A stretch of DNA of 64,000 bases from Candidatus Zixiibacteriota bacterium. Lineage in GTDB: Bacteria > Zixibacteria > MSB-5A5 > GN15 > FEB-12. Location of the stretch: positions 62,001 to 126,000 of the forward strand of contig JAJRQO010000015.1 of the NCBI GenBank assembly GCA_024280215.1, given 5' to 3'. Numbering within the stretch: the stretch's first letter is position 1; the number at the start of each line of letters is the position of its first letter. Under the pieces are notes generated by a model. It was not told the origin of the DNA, searched no databases, and saw nothing but the letters and a program-made list of their open reading frames with translations. The translations under genes were made by a program, and so were the position numbers. Shown in pieces: positions 1-8,352 of this stretch.

Positions 1-1
1 A

Positions 2-163
2 GGAGCTGTTGCAACTGATATTTGGAACGGTGTACCTGGAGAGCAAGACTTAAGTGCGATGATGCAACCTACTTCTGTCGCAGAAATTATTTTTACCGCT
101 GTAGCACAACCTACTGGTACTGTTATAGAAGATATTACGATGCGGAATTTGCATGACTTTTAA
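2..163 (+). CDS. Short-chain dehydrogenase/reductase, C-terminal end (5' truncated)
   Basis: The reading frame is open from base 2 to a TAA at 161-163 and gives 53 residues, ending in RNLHDF. The stretch WNGVP, then QPTSVAEIIFTAVAQP, then a short beta strand before the end is the usual C-terminus of classical SDR enzymes, where the last helix is followed by a strand that ends the Rossmann fold. The cofactor site and the Tyr-x-x-x-Lys active site lie outside the window, so the substrate cannot be told. The gene converges on the phenylalanine hydroxylase gene, and the two 3' ends overlap by 29 bases (135-163), leaving no room for a separate terminator. Family call fairly sure, function open. 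Confidence 0.7.
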   Translation, partial: GAVATDIWNGVPGEQDLSAMMQPTSVAEIIFTAVAQPTGTVIEDITMRNLHDF

Positions 164-1970
164 GCGGGTTGTCTGCTAAATTGATTCCATCATCTATTAG
201 TTTTTTCAAGCTTGTATCGCTATTTTTCTTTTCAGTGAGAAAAATTCTAATTTCTTTTTCTAAATCAGATAATAATTTTTCGTCTATGAGAATTTCAAGA
301 AGTTCTACAGCTAATAACCAATCGTAGCCGTGTTCTTTTTGGAGTGTCTGCCATACTTCCTCAAGAACAGTCTGATTCTTATCGCCAGCTCTGTATTCAC
401 GTAATTGTTGATAGAGCTTGTGAAGATTTTTGTCTGCTTCAGAATATTTAACTTTTATAACTCTTGTTTTTGAAATTGCAGTTGGTTGTTCAAAGGCATC
501 TTTGTCAGCGGCACCAGAAGAAACCGATATTATTTTTGAACCAACAGCCATGTCGTAAGTACCCCATGATGGGTCAAACAATGTTTTGTTTTGATAGGTA
601 ACTGTGCAATCTTTGAAAGTTATAAGTATCAGTTTTTTGTTGTGGAATTTTATTGACGTACATGTTCCAGTGACTTGTATACCTGATTCAAAATTGAGAG
701 TCACATCAGAATTAACTTTTATATTTTGATGCGTGAGATCATCATTATTGTAATCTTCAAAATCTTTTTGGCTATCCAAAAGATTTCCAACAGGTGAACT
801 AAATCCATCTTTATGGTATTCAATAGAATGTCCATCAAGTTCTTTATTGTCAACAGCAAGATTTGTTTTACTGCTTGTCTTTATAAAAATTGGTTCATTG
901 GAATCGTTGATGAGCATTTCAGAACATATACCTGAAACTTGCAAGCCCGACGAATAGAGGAGGGTAGCAGTGTTATGAGAATTTATAGCTTGTTCAACAC
1001 CATATTTTCCACCAATGCGAAATGCCATACTATTGGCAAATTGTTCAAGTATTTTTATAAGAGTTTTAAAATTATCGGTTACAAAAAGATGTGGTTGTTT
1101 TGTTGTGATGTCAAAAGGGTAATCCTGAGTTGATAAGTCGTATTTGATTTTTTTTACCTCATCAGACAAGCAGGTTGCAGCTTCACCAATTGATGATAGG
1201 ATACCTGCACCATAAATTTTTGGCTCATCCAAAGTACCTACTAAACCATATTCAACAGTCCACCAATGTAGACGTGACAAACGTGCCATCTCAGAAGGTT
1301 CTCCAAGATTATCTTGCTTGTGTAAAACATCTTTTTCTAGTGTATCTATTTTGTGCTGTGATGCTCCTGGAGTTTCTTTTAGAATAGAAAGTTTTCGAAT
1401 AGCTTCGTATAACTCAAAATCTTTTTTTGATGACATCGCCTTGGCACCTACCTCACCAAATCGTCTGAGATATTCAGCATATTCAGGGTCTGCTATAACT
1501 GGTGCATGTCCAGCAGCTTCATGGATGATGTCTGGGCTTGGAGTATATTCAATATGATTTATCTGTCGCATATCAGCAGCGATTACTAAAACTCGATGTT
1601 GTTGAAATTCCATAAATGCAGCAGGGGGGATAAACCCATCAACAGAAACTGCTCCCCATCCGATTTTTGAAAGGATTTCATTCATCTCTTCAATAGATGG
1701 GATGCCTTCGATTTTTAGACCAGTTTTTTCAAGCCCTTCAAAATAAATCTCGTGTGCATGTTCGATAAGAAACCGATGGTTTTGACGAAGGACATATCGC
1801 CAAACAGAATGGTCTATTGGAGTGTATGCTATATAATTTTGGTCAACGATAAACTGTTTGAGGTGATTGGGAAGTTTTTGTATCGCAGGATTTGTGTTTA
1901 ATTTTTGAAAAAAATCAGAGCCTTCAGAATTGTCGGGTATAGAATCAGATGATGGGTGCTTGCTGGTCAT
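135..1970 (-). CDS. phhA: Aromatic amino acid hydroxylase (phenylalanine 4-monooxygenase), long form
   Basis: A pterin- and iron-dependent hydroxylase expected to turn phenylalanine into tyrosine. The catalytic domain covers roughly the first 340 residues. The iron site is visible as IIHEAAGHAP (two His spaced HExxGH), followed by DPEYAEY with a downstream Glu. About 270 residues follow that belong to no catalytic domain; they contain a repeated pattern (SGLQVSGIC and SGIQVTGTC) and end in a helical segment. Bacterial PhhA is usually under 300 residues, so this is the long form I recall from FCB genomes. I chose the ATG at 1970 because GGAG sits 7 bases upstream; an in-frame ATG at 1991 lacks a ribosome site. 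It is last in the Phe/Tyr operon, 96 bases after aacS, and may also have its own promoter. Tyrosine or tryptophan hydroxylation is possible but less likely in this context. Confidence 0.9.
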   Translation of the reverse strand: MTSKHPSSDSIPDNSEGSDFFQKLNTNPAIQKLPNHLKQFIVDQNYIAYTPIDHSVWRYVLRQNHRFLIEHAHEIYFEGLEKTGLKIEGIPSIEEMNEILSKIGWGAVSVDGFIPPAAFMEFQQHRVLVIAADMRQINHIEYTPSPDIIHEAAGHAPVIADPEYAEYLRRFGEVGAKAMSSKKDFELYEAIRKLSILKETPGASQHKIDTLEKDVLHKQDNLGEPSEMARLSRLHWWTVEYGLVGTLDEPKIYGAGILSSIGEAATCLSDEVKKIKYDLSTQDYPFDITTKQPHLFVTDNFKTLIKILEQFANSMAFRIGGKYGVEQAINSHNTATLLYSSGLQVSGICSEMLINDSNEPIFIKTSSKTNLAVDNKELDGHSIEYHKDGFSSPVGNLLDSQKDFEDYNNDDLTHQNIKVNSDVTLNFESGIQVTGTCTSIKFHNKKLILITFKDCTVTYQNKTLFDPSWGTYDMAVGSKIISVSSGAADKDAFEQPTAISKTRVIKVKYSEADKNLHKLYQQLREYRAGDKNQTVLEEVWQTLQKEHGYDWLLAVELLEILIDEKLLSDLEKEIRIFLTEKKNSDTSLKKLIDDGINLADNPLKSHANSAS

Positions 1971-2025
1971 GGTACTTCTCCAATTAGTCATATGTAATAA
2001 AGCAGAAAATTAATCGATATAGTCT

Positions 2026-2055
2026 AATATACTTCATTCTTGACTGAAAAAGCAA
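2026..2055 (-). promoter_or_regulatory. Possible internal promoter for phenylalanine hydroxylase
   Basis: On the minus strand TTGCTT (2050-2055) and TATATT (2026-2031) are separated by 18 bases in the 96-base gap between aacS and the hydroxylase gene. This is the widest gap of the operon. The match to a sigma70 promoter is moderate and AT-rich gaps give such matches by chance. Confidence 0.3.
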
Positions 2056-2066
2056 TAATTTCTTTG

Positions 2067-4001
2067 TTAAATAAATGCTTCGTACTGCTTTAATGAGTCA
2101 GGATTAGCGAGTGCATCTTTGTTGCTGATTTTTTCACCATGAATAATTTTTGTTACAGCCAGCTCAACTTTTTTTCCGCTTATAGTTCTTGGTATATCAT
2201 TGACTTGATGTATTTCGTGGGGAACATGGCGGGGAGAACGGGTTTCTTTTAGGGTTGATTTGATTTGTGCTATCAACTGAACAGTTAATGAAAGTTTGTT
2301 TGCTAAGAGAACAAATAAAATAATTTTCGTATCATTTTTTACTTTTCGTCCTACTACGATTGAATCTTCAATTTCAGGTAGTGTTTCTAAAGCCGAATAT
2401 ATTTCGGCTGTTCCAATTCGTACACCACCAGAGTTTAGGGTTGCATCGGAACGTCCATGGATGATTGCCCCACCACGTTCATTAATTTCAATGTAGTCAC
2501 CATGTTGCCAAAATGATTCAGAGTATTCAAAATATGCATTTTTATATTTTTGGCCATTATCATCATTCCAAAAATAGATAGGACGTGAGGGGAATGGTGC
2601 CGTGCAAACTAATTCTCCAACTTTGTTAATCTGAGGTTGATTGCTTTCATCGTATGACTCAACTCTCATTCCCAAACCTCGACATTGCAATTCTCCAGAG
2701 TAAACGGGGAGTAATGGGTTGCCAAGTAAGAAACAGGAAATAATATCTGTTCCTCCAGAAATTGATGCCAGTTGGATATCTTCTTTTATCTCCCGATAGA
2801 CATATTCAAAGTTTTGTTCAGAAAGTGGAGCTCCAGTTGAGAGAATAGTTTGAAGAGATTCTAAGTTAAATTTTTCTCTCGGTTTAACTCTGCGGGCTTC
2901 GCATGCTGAGAGAAATTTTGGTGAAGTGCCAAATATATTTATCTTATGAGTTTCGATTGCTTTAAAAAGTGTCGAAAGATTTGGATAAGATGGAGAACCA
3001 TCGTAGAGATAAATTGTAGCACCAACAGCCAGAGATGAAACCAGCCAATTCCACATCATCCATCCGCATGTAGTAAAATAGGTAATGACATCTTTCTCTT
3101 TGAGGTTAGTATGCAGAACTAATTCTTTGAGATGTTGCAGTAATGTGCCACCCGCACCATGGACGATGCACTTAGGTTTACCAGTTGTTCCAGAGGAATA
3201 CATGATGTATAAAGGATGGTCAAATGGAAGCTGTGCGAATTCTATCTTTGATGCTGAACTGTCAATGAAGTCATCATACTTAATAAGTTTTGTGTGGGTG
3301 ATATCTTCTGTTTCTTCGATAGCTTCAATCAATACAATTTTTTCAATCTCTGGAATTGATTCTATGATTTTTGATATGATTTTATTTGATGGGTATTTTT
3401 TTCCATTGTAAGAGTATCCGTTGACAGCAAATAGAACTTTTGGTTTAATCTGTTCAAACCTATCAAGTACACCTTGTGCACCAAAATCGGGTGAACATGA
3501 TGACCATATCGCTCCGATTGAAGATGTCGCAAGCATACCGATAATTGCTTCGGGCGAGTTTGTTATGAATGCGGCGACTCTATCATTTTCTTTGAGTCCT
3601 GCTTTTTTAAGAGCTGAAGCGAGAGCAGCAACTTTTTGATGCAGTTCTTTATAAGAAATCGAAATCGGTTCTATATTCTCTGTTTTAAATATAATTGCAG
3701 TGTTGTCATTGTTAAAACGAAGCAAGTTCTCTGCAAAGTTAAGCCGTGCATTCTGAAACCAGACGGCATCTCTTATTTTATCACCAGTTAAAACTGATGA
3801 GTATTGCTGAGATGATTTCACCTTGGTAAACTCCCAAAGTGATTTCCAAAACAGAGCTGAGTCGTTAATTGATAATTGATAGAGTTCTTGTGCGTTAGCT
3901 AAAGAAAGTTGATAGTTTACATTGAGAAATTCAATATATTTTTGAATATTTGAATTTTTAATGCGTTCATAAGATGGTGTCCATAGAAGTTTGCGTGCCA
4001 C
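2067..4001 (-). CDS. aacS: Acetoacetate--CoA ligase (acetoacetyl-CoA synthetase)
   Basis: An adenylate-forming ligase of 644 residues that activates acetoacetate with ATP and CoA to acetoacetyl-CoA, which thiolase can then split. The AMP-binding P-loop is YSSGTTGKPK near residue 270, followed by the CGWMMWN motif typical of acetoacetyl-CoA and acetyl-CoA synthetases. Late in the protein come HGRSD and the lysine loop in RTISGKKVE. The length fits acetoacetyl-CoA synthetases (about 650), and the N-terminus (WTPSYERIKNSNIQKY) resembles that family rather than acetyl-CoA synthetase. The start is a GTG whose G is the last base of the upstream TAG stop, so translation is probably coupled to the flavin-reductase-like gene. 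In this operon it rescues the acetoacetate released by fumarylacetoacetase. Confidence 0.93.
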   Translation of the reverse strand: MARKLLWTPSYERIKNSNIQKYIEFLNVNYQLSLANAQELYQLSINDSALFWKSLWEFTKVKSSQQYSSVLTGDKIRDAVWFQNARLNFAENLLRFNNDNTAIIFKTENIEPISISYKELHQKVAALASALKKAGLKENDRVAAFITNSPEAIIGMLATSSIGAIWSSCSPDFGAQGVLDRFEQIKPKVLFAVNGYSYNGKKYPSNKIISKIIESIPEIEKIVLIEAIEETEDITHTKLIKYDDFIDSSASKIEFAQLPFDHPLYIMYSSGTTGKPKCIVHGAGGTLLQHLKELVLHTNLKEKDVITYFTTCGWMMWNWLVSSLAVGATIYLYDGSPSYPNLSTLFKAIETHKINIFGTSPKFLSACEARRVKPREKFNLESLQTILSTGAPLSEQNFEYVYREIKEDIQLASISGGTDIISCFLLGNPLLPVYSGELQCRGLGMRVESYDESNQPQINKVGELVCTAPFPSRPIYFWNDDNGQKYKNAYFEYSESFWQHGDYIEINERGGAIIHGRSDATLNSGGVRIGTAEIYSALETLPEIEDSIVVGRKVKNDTKIILFVLLANKLSLTVQLIAQIKSTLKETRSPRHVPHEIHQVNDIPRTISGKKVELAVTKIIHGEKISNKDALANPDSLKQYEAFI

Positions 4002-4990
4002 TATGCGGTCTTATACTCTAATGAAAGAAGGGCATGTATCGCAAAAACAACATCATTTTGTTCAAGAGCGTTTCGAGCAGCAATCTCAATTATTCGTAGA
4101 CTGTTCTTTTTATCAGAACTGACTAATGAAAGACCAGCTGAGTAGACAACATGATAATCTGTGTTGTTGATGATATTTGCTATGTCGGTTTCTGTAAAAT
4201 CTGTTTGACTGTAAGAGTTTATAAAATTATGAACCTCTTCTTGTGTTGGAAGGGCTTCTATATTTCCAAGCTGTCCCAAATTGTTACCAGTAAGAATTTC
4301 TGAATGTTTGATATGTTCAGGAAGATTGTCTATGCCAATACCTTTGGTTGCGATAGGTTTTTCAATTTCAAATATCGATTGTTCAAATGCTTTGGTGTAA
4401 TAATTGGCAGAATTTCGTCCGACTAATTGAATTAGGTTTGGTTCAATTGTGCCATCTTGCAAAATAGATTCATCAAAATGAATTTTCACAACTTCACAAA
4501 TGACTAAATTGCCTGAACCATTTTTTTCGCCTAATGCGATAATCTGTTGCACTTTACACTCCATTTGAAAAGGCGACTCGGCGACTCGTTTAGGTTGCAC
4601 TATCTCTGAGTCAATTGGAGTCAACCCGCTTTTGACAAATTCGTCAATGCCAGAATCGTATTCCGTTGATGCTAAACTTACCTGTTGCACAATATCAAAT
4701 GAAACCGCTTGGACAACACATTCTTTAATTTTCTGTAAATTGTTCAGCGTATCTTTTGTACTGCCATCTCGCCCCCGACGAGCAGGGGAAAAAACAACAA
4801 TTGGAGGGTTGGCACCAAAAGCGTTATAAAATGAAAATGGCGAAAGGTTGTTGACACCATTTTCAGAAATTGTAGAGACAAGTGCTATCGGTCGGGGAGA
4901 GACTCCACCCAAGAGAAGTTTGTGGACTTCTTGGAGTGATGCTTTTTTTGGGTCGACTGTTACAAATGTTTTTTTATCGTCAGACTTCAA
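4001..4990 (-). CDS. Flavin reductase-like FMN-binding split-barrel protein
   Basis: A 329-residue soluble protein. The first 210 residues match the flavin reductase-like split barrel (SPRPIALVSTI, then NLSPFSFYNAFGANPP, then FSPARR), the fold that binds FMN. A further 120 residues of helical sequence follow. Start is TTG at 4990, 5 bases after the fumarylacetoacetase stop, with AGG overlapping that stop. The 3' end shares one base with aacS. It is locked into the aromatic degradation operon, so it probably acts on this pathway. From memory, relatives sit beside hmgA/hpd genes in Flavobacteriia. Its reaction is unknown: it could supply reduced flavin to a monooxygenase, or stand in for the missing maleylacetoacetate isomerase, but nothing in the sequence proves either. 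Confidence 0.8.
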   Translation of the reverse strand: MKSDDKKTFVTVDPKKASLQEVHKLLLGGVSPRPIALVSTISENGVNNLSPFSFYNAFGANPPIVVFSPARRGRDGSTKDTLNNLQKIKECVVQAVSFDIVQQVSLASTEYDSGIDEFVKSGLTPIDSEIVQPKRVAESPFQMECKVQQIIALGEKNGSGNLVICEVVKIHFDESILQDGTIEPNLIQLVGRNSANYYTKAFEQSIFEIEKPIATKGIGIDNLPEHIKHSEILTGNNLGQLGNIEALPTQEEVHNFINSYSQTDFTETDIANIINNTDYHVVYSAGLSLVSSDKKNSLRIIEIAARNALEQNDVVFAIHALLSLEYKTA

Positions 4991-4995
4991 AAGAA

Positions 4996-6009
4996 CTATA
5001 CCTGTTTTTTCTTGGCTAAAATAGAATTGTTTTCTTTTGATTTAACCATTTTGTTAGAAAGTTTTCCTAAGCCATCAATAGTCATTTCAATCATGTCACC
5101 ATCCTGTAGCCAGATTGGTGTATGCTCTTCGCCTTTTGCTTTTGCTTCAAGTGTCCAAGTTCCATTTAACTCAAGATAACAACCAGTACCAACAGTGCCT
5201 GAACCAATGACATCTCCTGGGTAAATGTCAGTACCGTATGATGCCCGTTCTAAAATTTCAGCAAACGTCCAGTTCATATCCTTCATGTTACCCTCTGAAA
5301 TCTGTTTGCCATTGTGGAATGCTTTCATTGACAAATTATATTTGTTTCCAAACTTAGTTTCAGTTTTGTATTGTTCAAGTTCATCGGGAGTAACCATCCA
5401 AGGTCCGATAACAGTTGCGAAATCTTTTCCTTTGGCAGGACCTAAGTTTAGTTTCATTTCTTCCATTTGAAGAACACGGGCAGAGAGGTCGTTCATGATT
5501 GTATACCCCGCAATATATTTGTCGGCATCTTTTGATGAAATATTTTTACCACGTTTTCCAACAACGATTGCTACTTCAAGTTCAAAATCAAGTTTGTGCA
5601 TATGGTCATCTTCAACTAATATTTCACCTTCACCATAAATTGCATTATGATTGGTGAAATAAAATATAGGATATTGGTCAAATTCTGGAATCATGTCAAC
5701 ACCACGATTACGGCGTGCGGTGGCAACATGTTGACGAAATGCATAGGCGTCACGACAAGATGGAGGGTTCGGAATCGGTGCAAGCATCATGATTTTGTCA
5801 GGGGTAATAGCAGTTGTGCCTGCTTTGATTGCATCTTCAACTTTGCGGGCAGCATCCATACCAGCTTCTTCATGCCAAAGCAACTCAAGCATACTGTTTG
5901 GTATCTCTTGGTTGATAGCTTTGGCGTTTTCAACTAAATCATATATTTTGTCGTTTATAAATAAGCCAACTCGAACTTCTTGTTCTTTTAAAAATGAAAC
6001 AAATTTCAT
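4996..6009 (-). CDS. Fumarylacetoacetate hydrolase family protein (fumarylacetoacetase)
   Basis: A 337-residue hydrolase expected to split fumarylacetoacetate into fumarate and acetoacetate, the last C-C cleavage of tyrosine breakdown. The metal-binding core of the FAH family is visible: FYFTNHNAI near residue 120, then LDFELEVAIVVGK with the paired Glu ligands, then MNDLSAR with the Asp ligand. Later comes GDVIGSGTVGTG, the strand pair of the mixed beta-roll. It is shorter than animal FAH (about 420 residues) and fits the bacterial FAH form. An AAAGGA ribosome site lies 9 bases before the ATG. The gene sits between the aminotransferase and the flavin-reductase-like gene with gaps of 13 and 5 bases. 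Because no isomerase is present, it may also accept maleylacetoacetate; that is inference. Confidence 0.9.
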   Translation of the reverse strand: MKFVSFLKEQEVRVGLFINDKIYDLVENAKAINQEIPNSMLELLWHEEAGMDAARKVEDAIKAGTTAITPDKIMMLAPIPNPPSCRDAYAFRQHVATARRNRGVDMIPEFDQYPIFYFTNHNAIYGEGEILVEDDHMHKLDFELEVAIVVGKRGKNISSKDADKYIAGYTIMNDLSARVLQMEEMKLNLGPAKGKDFATVIGPWMVTPDELEQYKTETKFGNKYNLSMKAFHNGKQISEGNMKDMNWTFAEILERASYGTDIYPGDVIGSGTVGTGCYLELNGTWTLEAKAKGEEHTPIWLQDGDMIEMTIDGLGKLSNKMVKSKENNSILAKKKQV

Positions 6010-6022
6010 TGATATATTCCTT

Positions 6023-7147
6023 TTATGATTCTACTTTTTCTTTGTGATTGTCTTGTAATGCGTTGTACACTTTATTCATTATCTCTAAAGCAAATTGAGT
6101 TTCTTCAATCGTACCCGAATTTATTCGAACGCCATTTAAAATTCCAAATGTATTTACATGTCTCAAAATCAATCCATGGTTCATACAATTTTCAGTAAAC
6201 TCCTTGGCAAAAATTTCAGATGGCATAAGGGATAAAATAAAATTTGCTGATGTTGGTACTTGTTCAATCCCAATCTTTTCTAAACCATCTTTAAGCATAA
6301 GAAGTGATGCTTTGTTGAGTTCTTTTGTCTTTGTCAAGAACTCGTCATCATCAAGTGCTGCAATCGCCCCATGCTGTGCTAAGAGATTTGGTTCAAAGGG
6401 AAGTTTTACTTTGTAAAGTGATTCAATAACTTCATCAGGACCAACGGCAAAACCTACCCGCAGTCCACCGAGACCATACGCCTTTGAAAGTGTACGAGTC
6501 ACAACCATATTGTCGTAATCATAACGAACACCATTTGGATAATTTGGGTTATCGTCCGCATAGGTTGTATATGCTTCATCCAAAATAACCATGATATGGT
6601 TCGGGACTTTCGCCATGAATGCTTCGAACTCCTCTTTTTCAAACATTGTTCCCGTTGGATTGTTTGGATTGGCAAGATAAATCATAACAGTTTTTTCTGT
6701 GATAGCATTATAAATTGCATCAAGGTCAAATGTATATTCTTTGAGAGGAACGGTAATGAGTTTCCTTCCGTATTTTCGAATTGAAACATATATACCAATG
6801 AAGGTTCCGTCTGAAGTTAATATTTCATCCGACTCGGTTGTAAATGCATTAACGATGTATGCAAGTAATGAATCGGTGCCATGTCCACATATAACATGGT
6901 TCGGTTGTATGTTGTACTTGTTGGCAATAGCCATGACCAAATCATGCGAAAGAGGGTCGGTGTAGCGGTTCAGACCGTTGACAGCTTGTAGAATTGCTTC
7001 AACAGCTTTTGGTGATGGACCCAATGGATTTTCATTGGAAGCAAGTTTTACAATCTTCGTTAAGTTTTGCTCCCGAGCAAGTTCGGAAATCGGCTTGCCA
7101 GCTTTGTACTGTTTTAAGTTTTTAACAAACTGTGGTATTTTTATCAT
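6023..7147 (-). CDS. HisC-like class I/II aminotransferase, probably aromatic amino acid transaminase
   Basis: A pyridoxal-phosphate aminotransferase of 374 residues, by sequence in the histidinol-phosphate aminotransferase group: LASNENPLGPSP at the N-terminus, NPNNPTGT, the LDEAYTTYAD strand and the PLP lysine in TRTLSKAYGLGGLRVG near residue 222. HisC-type enzymes often accept tyrosine and phenylalanine. It is flanked by hmgA (17 bases) and fumarylacetoacetase (13 bases), and no other histidine gene is near, so I infer it makes 4-hydroxyphenylpyruvate from tyrosine for the Hpd enzyme of the same operon. A dual role in histidine synthesis cannot be excluded from this window. Confidence 0.88.
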   Translation of the reverse strand: MIKIPQFVKNLKQYKAGKPISELAREQNLTKIVKLASNENPLGPSPKAVEAILQAVNGLNRYTDPLSHDLVMAIANKYNIQPNHVICGHGTDSLLAYIVNAFTTESDEILTSDGTFIGIYVSIRKYGRKLITVPLKEYTFDLDAIYNAITEKTVMIYLANPNNPTGTMFEKEEFEAFMAKVPNHIMVILDEAYTTYADDNPNYPNGVRYDYDNMVVTRTLSKAYGLGGLRVGFAVGPDEVIESLYKVKLPFEPNLLAQHGAIAALDDDEFLTKTKELNKASLLMLKDGLEKIGIEQVPTSANFILSLMPSEIFAKEFTENCMNHGLILRHVNTFGILNGVRINSGTIEETQFALEIMNKVYNALQDNHKEKVES

Positions 7148-7164
7148 CTTTAACTTTCAATAAT

Positions 7165-8325
7165 TTATTCTAACCAAGATTGAGCGTAATCTTTATCAAT
7201 CGTTTCTTTAACATTCGTTGTCGGTGCAAGCGGAGTATATGTGTCAATCATAACCGCCCATTCATTCGTCTCTTTAGCTCCTACAGAGTCTTCAGTACGG
7301 CCAGGTTGAGGACCATGTGGAAGACCTCCAGGATGAAGGGTAAATGAACCCTCTTGGATTCCTTTGCGAGACATAAAGTCACCTTCAACATAATAGAGAA
7401 CTTCATCAGAATCAATGTTAGAATGAAAATATGGTGCAGGAATCGCTGAATCATGGAAATCATATAAGCGAGGGACAAAATTACAAATAATAAATCCACC
7501 TGTAACAAAGGCAAGATGTATAGGTGGTGGAAGATGAATCCTTCCTACTTTTGGATGGTAATCTTTGATGTTAAAAGCAAACGGATATAAATAGCCATCC
7601 CATCCGACAACACCAAATGGATGGTTCGGGACGATATGTTCGAAGTATCTCTCTTTTGCTTTGACAATAATTCTAAATTCACCAATATCAATAATTGGCT
7701 CGGTATAGGTCGGTGGTCGGAAATCACGCTCACAATATGGGGCATGTTCTTCCATTTGACCGTACGCATTTTTATAATGGTTTGGGATTTCGTAGGAAGT
7801 ATCGGATTCAATTATGAGAAGTATATTGTTGTCAAAATTATCAAATTTCATCTGGTAGGTTGTCGCCCGTGGAATAATCAATTGGTCGCCTTCGGTGAAT
7901 TTGATAGCACCGAAATGACTGAACAAAGTACCGCTTCCATGATGGATGAAAATATATTCGGCACCTAAGGCGTTGCGATAGAAATCGTCACTGTCTTTCG
8001 TAACATGTGCTGTTGTAATTTTACAGCTTGGATTTACAAAATATTCATCACGGCTGTCGATGAAATTACCACCTGACTTTTTATTACCAGAAAAACAATG
8101 GTAATACAAAACTGGAGCTTCTGCCCAATCAGTTTTTTTGTGCATCGCAATTTCTTTGACTGTTTTAACGGCTGTAGGTAAATGATGATGATAGACATTT
8201 GAATAAACCCCAGAGAAACCTTTAGATGAAATAAGTTCTTCACGATAAAGCGATTTTCCGTCAGGTTTATAAAATGTGGTATGTTTGACCCGTGGGAATT
8301 CACCCAATTTATGATAGAAAGGCAT
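7165..8325 (-). CDS. hmgA: Homogentisate 1,2-dioxygenase
   Basis: A non-heme iron dioxygenase of 386 residues that opens the ring of homogentisate to give maleylacetoacetate. The cupin-like iron site is present near the C-terminus: PYFHSNIDSDEVLYYVEGDF supplies the His and Glu ligands, and LHPGGLPHGPQPG supplies the last His. The opening YHKLGEFPRVKHTTF is also typical of the family. It is shorter than human HGD (445 residues) but within the range of bacterial homologs. AAAGGAG lies 8 bases before the ATG. It follows hpd by 27 bases, so product and substrate of consecutive steps are co-transcribed. Confidence 0.95.
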   Translation of the reverse strand: MPFYHKLGEFPRVKHTTFYKPDGKSLYREELISSKGFSGVYSNVYHHHLPTAVKTVKEIAMHKKTDWAEAPVLYYHCFSGNKKSGGNFIDSRDEYFVNPSCKITTAHVTKDSDDFYRNALGAEYIFIHHGSGTLFSHFGAIKFTEGDQLIIPRATTYQMKFDNFDNNILLIIESDTSYEIPNHYKNAYGQMEEHAPYCERDFRPPTYTEPIIDIGEFRIIVKAKERYFEHIVPNHPFGVVGWDGYLYPFAFNIKDYHPKVGRIHLPPPIHLAFVTGGFIICNFVPRLYDFHDSAIPAPYFHSNIDSDEVLYYVEGDFMSRKGIQEGSFTLHPGGLPHGPQPGRTEDSVGAKETNEWAVMIDTYTPLAPTTNVKETIDKDYAQSWLE

Positions 8326-8352
8326 AGTAGCTCCTTTATCTTTTAATTTTTA

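Noticed and set aside
6023-7147. Histidine biosynthesis role for the HisC-like aminotransferase
   Set aside because: No other his genes are nearby and the gene is embedded in the tyrosine degradation operon, so the aromatic transaminase role is preferred, though a dual role remains possible.
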